A stretch of DNA of 42,984 nt from Alphaproteobacteria bacterium UBA1002 (GTDB taxonomy: Bacteria; Pseudomonadota; Alphaproteobacteria; Rickettsiales; UBA998). How positions within the stretch are numbered: position 1 is the first letter of the stretch; each line of letters begins with the position of its first letter. The notes beneath the pieces were generated by a model. The model saw nothing but the letters and a program-made list of their open reading frames with translations. It was not told where the DNA came from and did not search any database. Below, piece by piece: positions 16,548-23,231 of the stretch. Position numbers and translations under genes: made by a program. The stretch covers positions 1 to 42,984 of the forward strand of contig DBAU01000003.1 of NCBI GenBank assembly GCA_002291845.1, written 5' to 3'.

Positions 16548-17087
16548 TTAATGCTGGCAGTGAGGCCCATGCACATGTGGGGGCTCAAGACGCATAGCTT
16601 TCTGCATTTTCTTCAGCAGCATTTCGCGCTTTGTCCGTGACAAATGGTCGAGAAAGGTGCGCCCCTCAAAATAGTCCAGCTCATGTTGAATCACCGTTGC
16701 CAGAAAACCTTCCGCGCGAAGGGTGCGCGATTCTCCCTGTGCATCAAGATAACGCAGCTCTATTGCGGATGGTCGTTGGATTTCAGCAGAAATATAGGGA
16801 AACGATAAGGAGGCTTCGCTGAATGCCTGCTGCGTCTCCGATTGCCAAGTAATCTCCGGATTAATGAGCGTGATGGGCTGGCGCGCGCCTTCTTCTCCCA
16901 GATCAACCACCGCCACGCGCTGTGCAATACCCACCATCGGCGCACTCAAGCCCAGTGCACGCTCGGCATAAAGCGTCTCAAACATATTAGCCACCAGAAT
17001 GCGTGCGGCCTCATCTACGTGCTTCAGTGGGGCAGATACCTGTTTAAAAATAGGATGGGGCGCATAAATGATCGGTAACAAAGCCAT
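16548..17087 (-). CDS. def: Peptide-deformylase homologue lacking key metal ligands
   Basis: A 179-residue member of the peptide deformylase family, which removes the formyl group from nascent proteins using a metal held by Cys-His-His. The start at 17087 gives the typical N-terminus MALLPIIYAPHPIF and follows AAGGG. All three active motifs are present but altered. GxGLAAxQ reads ALGLSAPM (Met51 for Gln), EGCLS reads EASLS (Ser93 for the ligand Cys), and HExxH reads HELDY (Tyr139 for the second ligand His). Only His135 and Glu136 remain. The tail HVHGPHCQH is rich in His plus one Cys. The frame is intact, so this is probably a conserved non-canonical paralogue rather than decay; a standard deformylase is expected elsewhere in the genome. 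Confidence 0.85.
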   Translation of the reverse strand: MALLPIIYAPHPIFKQVSAPLKHVDEAARILVANMFETLYAERALGLSAPMVGIAQRVAVVDLGEEGARQPITLINPEITWQSETQQAFSEASLSFPYISAEIQRPSAIELRYLDAQGESRTLRAEGFLATVIQHELDYFEGRTFLDHLSRTKREMLLKKMQKAMRLEPPHVHGPHCQH

Positions 17088-17171
17088 GACGATCCCTTGG
17101 TTACATCTGTGGGTGTGTCTACTTGTCAATCTACATGGAAAAGGTCAAGATTAAGTCATAGGGAAAACACT

Positions 17172-17744
17172 ATGAGCAAGGCATTCACCCCAGAAGACGA
17201 CGAAAACGAACCTCTGGAGGAGGACAACGAAACCGACGCCCTGCCCGCGGGCTTCAAGAATTACATGACTCCCAGCGGTTTTCGTGCCTTGCAGGACGAA
17301 TTGCGTCAGCTCATGCGTGTCGAGCGGCCCAAAGTTGTAGAAGTGGTGGCCTGGGCCGCCAGCAATGGAGATCGCTCAGAAAATGGCGACTATCTCTATG
17401 GCAAAAAACGACTTCGCGAGATTGATCGGCGCGTGCGCTATCTCACCAAGCGCTTAGAAAGCGCGGAAGTGGTGGACCCCGCCCGCCAGCAGGGGCTGGA
17501 TCGTGTGTTTTTCGGCGCCCGTGTAACGTATGCGCGGCAGGACCAGCGCGAGCATACGGTGATGCTGGTCGGGTTGGATGAAACCGATCCCACGCAGGGA
17601 CGCATCAGCTGGCTTTCTCCAGTGGCTAAGGCGCTGATGAAAGCACGCGAGGGCGACGTTGTGACCGTGCACTCCCCTGCCGGCGCCGAGCGACTGGAAG
17701 TGCTGGAGATCACCTACCCGGTGGATCGGTCTCCGTCATCGTAG
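17172..17744 (+). CDS. greB: Transcription elongation factor GreB
   Basis: A 190-residue Gre factor. It enters the secondary channel of RNA polymerase and stimulates cleavage of backtracked RNA. The N-terminal coiled coil carries the GreB-type tip ASNGDRSENGDYLYGKKRL with its acidic residues. The C-terminal FKBP-like domain includes GRISWLSPVAKALMKAREGD. A 25-residue acidic N-terminal extension (EDDENEPLEEDNETD) precedes the Gre domain. I chose the ATG at 17172 because it begins this region; a frame-open start at 17097 would add an unlikely Cys/Ser-rich leader overlapping the deformylase promoter region. Confidence 0.93.
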   Translation: MSKAFTPEDDENEPLEEDNETDALPAGFKNYMTPSGFRALQDELRQLMRVERPKVVEVVAWAASNGDRSENGDYLYGKKRLREIDRRVRYLTKRLESAEVVDPARQQGLDRVFFGARVTYARQDQREHTVMLVGLDETDPTQGRISWLSPVAKALMKAREGDVVTVHSPAGAERLEVLEITYPVDRSPSS

Positions 17745-17772
17745 GTTACCACCGCGCAAGTACCGCGACGAC

Positions 17773-17849
17773 AAAGGCGGCTCCACTTTAGAACCGAAGC
17801 CTTCTATCTGGTTTTGGGGTACCGTGCGTTTGGAAGAAGTGGCTCTTCG
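17773..17849 (+). repeat. Degenerate direct repeat, left copy
   Basis: This segment aligns without gaps to 18731-18807 (offset 958 bases), with about 52 of 77 positions identical by hand count. Exact blocks include GAACCGAA, TCTGGT and TGGCTC. Its right end (TGGCTCTTCG) resembles the 3' end of the tRNA-Asn gene in the other copy. It may be an attachment-site remnant or an old duplication. Confidence 0.55.
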
Positions 17850-17890
17850 TGTTAGACCGAATTCGGACGACGCCTGAGTTAAGACAACAA

Positions 17891-18511
17891 TCAAGCAGTC
17901 TGAGGAAGGCAGCATGAATCACGCGTAAGACTTTTATCTGGGAAATTAACACGCCCAATCAAAAGTGTTTCCATTATCGGTTCGCGCGTCCACGGCTTTC
18001 CCATAGAGATTAATGTATGATCTTTAACCAGCTCGCCTGACCAATAGGCTGCACCAATAAATTTTACAGTTGCATCGTCCATTCCATGTCCCAGTCTTAA
18101 AAAATCTATCCAGCTGGAGTCGTGCGTCGAATACAGAAAGGGACCTTGGGTAGTACACTTTTTCAAAATTCGTTTACTAACGTGTTCTTCATTGTGGGCA
18201 CGATATTTAATTGCCTCATCAATACTCTCGAATAGGAATAGTGACTGCAATCGGCATGGATACTGCGGAAAATTATAGATGCGTGACATCTCTAGATTGT
18301 ATTCAGCAATATAGTTACGAACCATATTGCTTTGAAACGGCGTAATGAATGTTTTAAATTCGGGGTTAGGTAAAAACATCATGGTTTGTGCTCCCGGTTC
18401 AGGAGCGGCAACAAAAGATCCAACTAAACCAATCTGGTGTTGGATTAACCATTCTTCCGGATCTACAAACACGAAGAAGTCTTTTTCTACGATAGAACCT
18501 GTAGGACTCAT
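17891..18511 (-). CDS. Unknown protein, possibly ADP-ribosyltransferase-like
   Basis: I do not firmly recognise this 206-residue protein. I chose the ATG at 18511 because it forms an ATGA overlap with the stop of a small upstream ORF; a longer in-frame start at 18574 lies inside that ORF. Features: an N-terminal beta-rich part with VFVDPEEW and MMFLPNPEFKTF, then CRLQSLFLFESIDEAIKYRA at 86-105, then AAYWSGE at 154-160, then EPIMETLLIGRVNF at 177-190. The order Arg-x-x-Ser-hydrophobic ... Tyr-Trp ... Glu, each beside a beta strand, recalls small ADP-ribosyltransferase folds, but this is a weak inference. Codon use is AT-richer than its neighbours. It is flanked by the degenerate repeats next to tRNA-Asn. 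Confidence 0.6.
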   Translation of the reverse strand: MSPTGSIVEKDFFVFVDPEEWLIQHQIGLVGSFVAAPEPGAQTMMFLPNPEFKTFITPFQSNMVRNYIAEYNLEMSRIYNFPQYPCRLQSLFLFESIDEAIKYRAHNEEHVSKRILKKCTTQGPFLYSTHDSSWIDFLRLGHGMDDATVKFIGAAYWSGELVKDHTLISMGKPWTREPIMETLLIGRVNFPDKSLTRDSCCLPQTA

Positions 18512-18666
18512 TTTCGTTGCTCGTTCTTTCTTTTCATCTTCTCTAGCATCTTGGTGAAATCTAGTAGCTTCCACATTTCAATTGGAGTCAGTTCATCACT
18601 TTGGCGCAGCGGATTGGGCTTAAAATCTGGGAACAGATTTACATAATGTAGCGCTGACCCATCCAA
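18508..18666 (-). CDS. Small ORF upstream of and overlapping the ART-like gene
   Basis: A 52-residue frame begins at TTG 18666 after AGGGG and ends at TGA 18508-18510, overlapping the next ATG. The product is hydrophobic/aromatic at first (SALHYVNLFPDFKPNPLRQS) and then charged and helical (ELTPIEMWKLLDFTKMLEKM), ending in basic residues. An in-frame stop lies shortly upstream, so it is either a true small gene or the tail of a truncated one. Its composition and coupling to the next gene fit an antitoxin or partner protein. I do not recognise the family. Confidence 0.45.
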   Translation of the reverse strand: MDGSALHYVNLFPDFKPNPLRQSDELTPIEMWKLLDFTKMLEKMKRKNEQRK

Positions 18667-18730
18667 GACACAAACCCCTAAAGTTCATGAAAAATCTTGG
18701 CATTATGTCTGGCGAAAATCGGAGGATGGG

Positions 18731-18807
18731 AAAAGCGGGGAAACTTACGAACCGAAATCTTGTCTCTGGTGCTTGTGCACAGCGCTTTAGAAGTAAATGG
18801 CTCCTCG
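18731..18807 (+). repeat. Degenerate direct repeat, right copy, entering tRNA-Asn
   Basis: Right partner of 17773-17849. Its last ten bases lie within the 3' end of tRNA-Asn (minus strand), the usual crossover place of integrases that use tRNA genes. No integrase gene is present between the copies. Confidence 0.55.
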
Positions 18808-18872
18808 GGAGGGATTCGAACCCCCGACCGATCGGTTAACAGCCGATTGCTCTACCACTGAGCTACCGAGGA
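18798..18872 (-). tRNA. tRNA-Asn (GUU)
   Basis: Read on the minus strand, this 75-base gene has acceptor arms TCCTCGG/CCGAGGA, the D-arm AGCTCAGTGGTAGAGC, anticodon stem-loop CGGCTGTTAACCG with GTT, and T-arm GGGTTCGAATCC. The discriminator is G and the CCA end is encoded. All stems pair. Confidence 0.96.
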
Positions 18873-19031
18873 ACACGTGGTGTGCCGCGTGGCGGCAGAA
18901 TGCTCCTATAGCAAAGCCCTCCGTTTCGTGCCAAGTGTTTTTTCATAAAAAAGGGATTCACGAACGCATCGCGGCCCTTTCATGATGACGTGCGTAATGC
19001 CCTGCGTGGCCCGGAGCCTGGTGATACAGGC

Positions 19032-20003
19032 TTAGGCGTCCGGCTCCCTCACATCCCGTGGCGCAGCAGCGCGACGCAGGCGATCATTAATGGCCCGGCC
19101 AATCCCTTCCTCCGGAATCGGCATCACAGCGATGGTATGCGCCACTTTATCAAGGGCTCGCAGATCGGCAAACAGTCTCGCCGCCGCTTCGACCAGATCA
19201 CCCGATGCACTGAGATTCCGCTGATAAATTGCACCGCTAGGCGGCGTAGGCCCAAAGGCTAGGAGCGCTTCTTCGGGCTGCACATCCAACGCGTTCAGGC
19301 GAAGCGTTGCCCGCGGCGCATAATGACTTAGAAGCATTCCGGGGGCACGGATCGCGCCCCCCTGTGCTTCGCGCACGGCAACAACATGCTGAAGCATTTC
19401 CAGCGTCAGGCTACCCGGGCGAAGCAGAATTGCCTCATCCCCCGTGACATCAAGAATGGTAGATTCCAGCCCCACGGTACAGGCAGCGCCTTCCAGCAGC
19501 ACATCCGGTGTTAGCGCGGCGTCTGCATATTCCTCCGCCACGTGCCATGCTTCGGTAGGGCTGAGGCGACCCGAGCGGTTGGCGCTGGGGGCCGCAATCC
19601 CCCGGCCAAATACACTCAACAGGGCTTGTGCCTCTGGATGCGAAGGACAGCGCAGAGCCACCGTATCTAACCCGGCGCTGGCAAGCAGGGATACTGGCGA
19701 AGCCTCCGCACGCGGTACCACCAGCGTAAGCGGTCCAGGCCAGAAGGACGCGGCCAGACGGGTTGCCAGCGGCGTCATGTGCCCATAACGCTCCGCGGTG
19801 GCGATATCTGGAACATGCACGATCAACGGATTAAAAACAGGCCGGCCTTTCACTGCAAAAATGCGCGCCACGGCATCATCATGCTCTGCATCCGCTCCCA
19901 GGCCATAAACGGTCTCGGTGGGAAACGCGACGAGCCGGGCACGACGCAATTGCTGCGCCGCATCATCATACGCGCCGGGCGCATCCGTGCGAATTCTCAA
20001 CAT
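19032..20003 (-). CDS. tsaC: Threonylcarbamoyl-AMP synthase (Sua5 type)
   Basis: A 323-residue enzyme that makes threonylcarbamoyl-AMP from threonine, bicarbonate and ATP, the first step of the t6A37 modification of ANN-decoding tRNAs. The YrdC domain spans residues 10-200 with RARLVAFPTETVYGLGADA, KGRPVFNPLIVHV and SANRSGRLSPT. The C-terminal Sua5 domain (from about 220, RAPGMLLSHYAPRATL) marks the long Sua5 form rather than short TsaC. It is divergent from the ParA operon across 80 bases. Adjacent tRNA-Asn is one of the substrates of the t6A pathway, though this is probably coincidence. Confidence 0.95.
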   Translation of the reverse strand: MLRIRTDAPGAYDDAAQQLRRARLVAFPTETVYGLGADAEHDDAVARIFAVKGRPVFNPLIVHVPDIATAERYGHMTPLATRLAASFWPGPLTLVVPRAEASPVSLLASAGLDTVALRCPSHPEAQALLSVFGRGIAAPSANRSGRLSPTEAWHVAEEYADAALTPDVLLEGAACTVGLESTILDVTGDEAILLRPGSLTLEMLQHVVAVREAQGGAIRAPGMLLSHYAPRATLRLNALDVQPEEALLAFGPTPPSGAIYQRNLSASGDLVEAAARLFADLRALDKVAHTIAVMPIPEEGIGRAINDRLRRAAAPRDVREPDA

Positions 20004-20021
20004 GTGGCACTCGTATCGTGG

Positions 20022-20050
20022 TTGACAACCATATGTCGTAGGATTACTCC
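20022..20050 (+). promoter_or_regulatory. Possible promoter of the parA-ogt operon
   Basis: A perfect TTGACA lies at 20022-20027, and 17 bases later is the weak -10 TACTCC. A strong GGAGG ribosome site precedes the ATG at 20084. Confidence 0.35.
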
Positions 20051-20083
20051 AAGAAGTATCGTTTACATACCGGAGGGGTCGTC

Positions 20084-20755
20084 ATGGGTCAAAGAGTCAT
20101 CACCGTCGCCCAGCAAAAAGGTGGCGCGGGCAAAACCACCGTTGCAGCGCATCTTGCCGTCGCACTGAGCCAGCGTGGGTTTCGTGTCGGCGTGATCGAT
20201 GTCGATCCGCAAGGCAGCCTATCGCACTGGCATCGCATCCGTGAAGAGCGCTTCGGCGAAGATTACACAGGGCTGCAATTCGCGTCCGTCTCAGGCTGGC
20301 GTGTTGGCAGCGAAGTATCACGGATGAAGCGCACCTGCGATTTTATCATCATTGATAGCCCGCCCCATGTGGAAACAGAAGCTCGCACAGCGATCCGTCA
20401 GGGCAACCTGCTGCTGGTTCCGGTGCAGCCCTCCCCCACCGACCTGTGGGCAACGCAGGCCACCTTGCAGCTGGCAAAATCTGAAGGCATTCCTGCACGC
20501 ATTATTCTCAATCGCGTGAATAATAAGTCGCGCATTGTTGAAATGATTGAGAAAGAGTTGACCGGCGCACTCACCAAAACCCGTCTGGCGAACCGCGTGA
20601 TCTATGCGGCGGCGCTCATGGAAGGGCGCGGCGTCACCGAGGTAGAGCCCACCAGCCCCGCCGCGATTGAGATCAAATCATTGGTCAAAGAAGTGATCCA
20701 GTTCTTCCCCAAGGAAGAAGTGGAAGAGGATGAAGACGCCCTTGAGATGGCATAA
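20084..20755 (+). CDS. Solo ParA/MinD-like ATPase
   Basis: A 223-residue ParA-family ATPase. The deviant Walker A is KGGAGKTT (12-19), the switch I region is VIDVDPQGSL, and Walker B-like IIIDSPP is near 87-93. No ParB or parS-like gene lies nearby, so it is not the chromosomal segregation pair. Orphan ParA proteins of this size position other cargos such as chemoreceptor clusters, carboxysomes or poles; which one here is unknown. The C-terminus is very acidic (KEEVEEDEDALEMA). It is first in a tight operon with ogt, a folate gene and ymdB (3-base gap to ogt). Confidence 0.85.
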   Translation: MGQRVITVAQQKGGAGKTTVAAHLAVALSQRGFRVGVIDVDPQGSLSHWHRIREERFGEDYTGLQFASVSGWRVGSEVSRMKRTCDFIIIDSPPHVETEARTAIRQGNLLLVPVQPSPTDLWATQATLQLAKSEGIPARIILNRVNNKSRIVEMIEKELTGALTKTRLANRVIYAAALMEGRGVTEVEPTSPAAIEIKSLVKEVIQFFPKEEVEEDEDALEMA

Positions 20756-20758
20756 GCC

Positions 20759-21256
20759 ATGCCGCACTGGCAGGAGGACATAACAGATCCCATAGAGGGT
20801 GGCACCTTACGCTTCTTCTGGAATGATGCAGGCCTCACGCACGTGCATCATGTCAAGCATCCCTCTAAGGCAAGCCCGAATGCAACCGCCTGCACCGGTG
20901 AGCTTTTGGTACGTTTCCCGGCCATTCAAAACATTCTCGACGGCAGACCCGCAGCGATCGAATCCCTGTCTTTTGCGCTGCACGGAACGGTGTTCCAGCA
21001 AAGTGTGTGGAAGGCGTTGGCAGACATTCCTTATGGCACGACGGTCAGCTACCGGGATCTGGCAGCAAAGCTAGGTCGACCTGATGCGGTGCGAGCCGTC
21101 GCTGGTGCCTGCGGCGCGAACCCGGTGCCACGACTGCTTCCTTGTCACCGCGTGATTGCCAGTAACGGGACGCTCGGTGGCTTCATCTGGGGACTTCCTT
21201 ACAAGCGTGCTTTACTCGCCCGCGAGCAGCGCAACGCCATTGCCCATGCCGCATGA
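20759..21256 (+). CDS. ogt: Methylated-DNA--protein-cysteine methyltransferase
   Basis: A 165-residue suicidal DNA-repair protein that moves the methyl group from O6-methylguanine to its own cysteine. The active site PCHRVIASNGTLGG has the acceptor Cys near residue 130. The DNA-binding region VSYRDLAAKLGRPDAVRAVA with its Arg finger precedes it, and the N-terminal RNase-H-like domain is short. There is no Ada regulatory part, so it is the Ogt type. It overlaps the next gene by ATGA. Confidence 0.93.
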   Translation: MPHWQEDITDPIEGGTLRFFWNDAGLTHVHHVKHPSKASPNATACTGELLVRFPAIQNILDGRPAAIESLSFALHGTVFQQSVWKALADIPYGTTVSYRDLAAKLGRPDAVRAVAGACGANPVPRLLPCHRVIASNGTLGGFIWGLPYKRALLAREQRNAIAHAA

Positions 21257-21822
21257 GTAACGCTCCACAAGATAAAGCCGCCCTGCGGCGACGCATGCTT
21301 GCGCGACGCGATCTGGTATCGTTAGCCTTGCGTGAACATCATGCGCTTCAACAACGGGATTATGCTCTGGACGGACTCCACTTCAAAGGGGTGGTGGCCG
21401 GCTATCGCCCGATACGGCGTGAAGCCGATCCCACGCCTTTGCTACAGGTGCTGGCTGATCGTGGACTGACGCTCGCCCTGCCCTGCATGGAGGAATCACG
21501 CACGCTGCGCTTTCGGGTATGGCATCCCGGTGATCCGCTGCGCGAGAACCGGCTCGGTATCGAGGAACCGCTGATGACCGCGCCAGAAATCATGCCGGAT
21601 ATGTTCCTTCTGCCATTGGTGGCCTTTGATGAAGAGGGGCGCCGTTTAGGGTATGGCGGGGGGGATTATGACCGACTGCTCGCAGACAAAGCATATGAGC
21701 GGGCACGGCGCATCGGATACGCATATGAATTTCAAAAAGCCGACCGCTTGCCAAGTGAGCCTCACGATGCCACACTGGACTACGTGGTAACGGAAGCGCG
21801 GCTCTACCGCTTCCTTGATTAG
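21253..21822 (+). CDS. fau: 5-formyltetrahydrofolate cyclo-ligase
   Basis: A 189-residue enzyme that converts 5-formyl-THF to 5,10-methenyl-THF with ATP, returning folate to one-carbon metabolism. The family signature GYGGGDYDRLLAD lies near residue 135 and the N-terminal RRRMLARRDLVSL helix is typical. The segment LPLVAFDEEGRRLGYGGG includes the metal/ATP site. The start overlaps the ogt stop and ymdB follows after eight bases. Confidence 0.93.
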   Translation: MSNAPQDKAALRRRMLARRDLVSLALREHHALQQRDYALDGLHFKGVVAGYRPIRREADPTPLLQVLADRGLTLALPCMEESRTLRFRVWHPGDPLRENRLGIEEPLMTAPEIMPDMFLLPLVAFDEEGRRLGYGGGDYDRLLADKAYERARRIGYAYEFQKADRLPSEPHDATLDYVVTEARLYRFLD

Positions 21823-21830
21823 GGCGTTTC

Positions 21831-22625
21831 ATGCATTTGCTTTTTTTGGGTGATATCGTTGGCCGTGATGGGCGGGATGCGGTTGTGCGCCAGGTTCCAA
21901 AACTACGTCAGTCACTAGGTCTGGATGCGGTAGTCGTGAATGGAGATAACGCCGCCGGCGGCTTTGGCATCACCCCTGCCATCTGTCACGATTTTTTTCA
22001 GGCGGGCGTGGATGTCATTACAGGGGGAGATCACATCTGGGATCAAAAGGATATCCCCGGATATATTGCGCATGAAAAGCGTCTGTTACGACCCCATAAC
22101 TTTCCACCGCGTACCCCGGGAAGCGGCTTTGTCATCGTCACACTGCCCAACGGGGCCACGCTCGCGGTGCTGCACTTACTGGGACAGGTTTTTCACCGCG
22201 AATACCTCGATAGTCCATTCACTGCCGCAGAGCAGGCGTTGGAGGGTATTCGGCTCGGCCATCATGCACGCGCAATCCTGGTGGATATGCATGCGGAGGC
22301 GACGTCAGAGAAGCAGGCGATGGGGCATTTTCTGGACGGGCGGGTGAGTGCGGTGGTGGGTAGCCATACGCATGTGCCCACAGCGGATGCACAAATTCTC
22401 CCCAAAGGAACGGCCTACCAGACGGATACCGGGATGTGCGGCGTGTATGAAAATGCCATTATTGGCTTTGCGCCCGAAGGCCCTATGCAGCAATTTCTGG
22501 GCAAAATGCGCCGCAGCAAAATGGTTCCCGCGGAGGGCGCAGCCACCTTACGGGCACTGCGCATTCGCACTGATGATAAAACAGGACTCGCGACGGAAGT
22601 GGAAGCGCTTCACATCGCGGCTTAA
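21831..22625 (+). CDS. ymdB: YmdB-family metallophosphoesterase
   Basis: A 264-residue calcineurin-like phosphoesterase of the YmdB/TIGR00282 type. Related enzymes hydrolyse 2',3'-cyclic nucleotides and, in Bacillus, influence motility versus biofilm genes. Metal-site motifs run in order: LFLGDIVGRDGRD (N-terminus), NGDNAAGGFG, GGDHIWD, VDMHAEATSEKQAMGHFLDG and VVGSHTHVPTAD. The usual GNH motif reads GDH here, an Asn-to-Asp change at a metal position. The length is normal. It is the last gene of the operon and its stop overlaps the convergent small gene by four bases. Confidence 0.92.
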   Translation: MHLLFLGDIVGRDGRDAVVRQVPKLRQSLGLDAVVVNGDNAAGGFGITPAICHDFFQAGVDVITGGDHIWDQKDIPGYIAHEKRLLRPHNFPPRTPGSGFVIVTLPNGATLAVLHLLGQVFHREYLDSPFTAAEQALEGIRLGHHARAILVDMHAEATSEKQAMGHFLDGRVSAVVGSHTHVPTADAQILPKGTAYQTDTGMCGVYENAIIGFAPEGPMQQFLGKMRRSKMVPAEGAATLRALRIRTDDKTGLATEVEALHIAA

Positions 22626-22957
22626 ACTTCCTCTTCCTCGAGGTCGTCCAGTTCAACGCGTGCGGCGCTGGCCTTGCGAGATTTTTTCGTTTTAGCGCGC
22701 GTCAACTTCCCTTTTTCTTCGTCCCAGCTATATTGGTAAACGACGGTTTTAACGCCGGTCATCACAATATCACCATCGGCCAGCTGCAATACATCAAACC
22801 CTTTTTGCAGGGCTTCATTAATCAGTGCGGAAGATTGACGTAGATAGCGGGGATCAGACATCATGTCACCCGAAGCAGTATCTGCATCGGACTTTCCGGG
22901 AAACCCGGCCTTACCTGCTAGGTTAAGCTTATTAAGCAGACGCTGATTATTCGCCAT
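22622..22957 (-). CDS. Small conserved-looking protein of unknown function
   Basis: A 111-residue soluble protein. I chose the ATG at 22957 because CAGGGA stands before it; an earlier in-frame start at 23014 is less likely. The N-terminal half is MANNQRLLNKLNLAGKAGF followed by MSDPRYLRQSSALINEALQK. The middle has a beta hairpin (ADGDIVMTGVKTVVYQYSWD). The C-terminus is Lys/Arg-rich and then strongly acidic (ARVELDDLEEEEV). Such basic-then-acidic tails often mediate protein or nucleic-acid contact. I cannot assign a function. It is convergent with ymdB. Confidence 0.7.
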   Translation of the reverse strand: MANNQRLLNKLNLAGKAGFPGKSDADTASGDMMSDPRYLRQSSALINEALQKGFDVLQLADGDIVMTGVKTVVYQYSWDEEKGKLTRAKTKKSRKASAARVELDDLEEEEV

Positions 22958-23134
22958 GATGGAATCCCTGATGCGTGAGTGTGTACGTTCTATCCAAGTA
23001 ACCGGACAAATCAACCAATAAATTAATTTATTTTACCTTACTATTAATATGCACAGGGTGTTGTCAAGCTCAAAAAGCTGCATTTAGTAGCACCTTACAA
23101 AGAAACACCCATATCTAGTCAACGCCCGTAATAG

Positions 23135-23166
23135 CAAAAAAGTGGCCCGGTGGAACCACCGGGCCC
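23135..23166 (-). terminator. Terminator of the fliX-flgE arm
   Basis: On the minus strand a GC-rich stem (GGCCCGGTGG/CCACCGGGCC, 23144-23165) is followed by a run of six T. It ends the flgE transcript. Confidence 0.85.
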
Positions 23167-23186
23167 AAGGGGAGGAGGAGGAGAAC

Positions 23187-23213
23187 GGCCACGCGCTTGT
23201 CACGCGCGTGGCC
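23187..23213 (-). repeat. Second hairpin after flgE
   Basis: A perfect 10-bp inverted repeat (GGCCACGCGC/GCGCGTGGCC) with a 7-base loop lies between the flgE stop and the terminator. It has no T-run, so it probably supports termination or protects the mRNA 3' end. Confidence 0.6.
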
Positions 23214-23231
23214 ATGCAACTGTTAAAACCC

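Noticed and set aside
17097..17171. Longer N-terminus for GreB
   Set aside because: The extra 25 residues (Ser/Arg/Cys mix) are unlike Gre proteins and would overlap the upstream region of the divergent deformylase-like gene; ATG 17172 is the natural start.
4980..18380. Short likeness between the 1260-aa protein (IYPNPELRNLL) and the ART-like protein (FLPNPEFKTFI)
   Set aside because: Only about ten residues agree and the flanks do not align, so common origin is not supported.
18798..18872. Forward-strand frame of 62 residues starting near 18797 (MAPREGFEPPTDRLT...)
   Set aside because: This is the well-known false translation of a tRNA gene read on the wrong strand.
20084..20755. ParA as part of a chromosomal parAB segregation pair
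   Set aside because: No parB follows and no parS-like palindromes were noticed; the next genes are ogt and folate metabolism.
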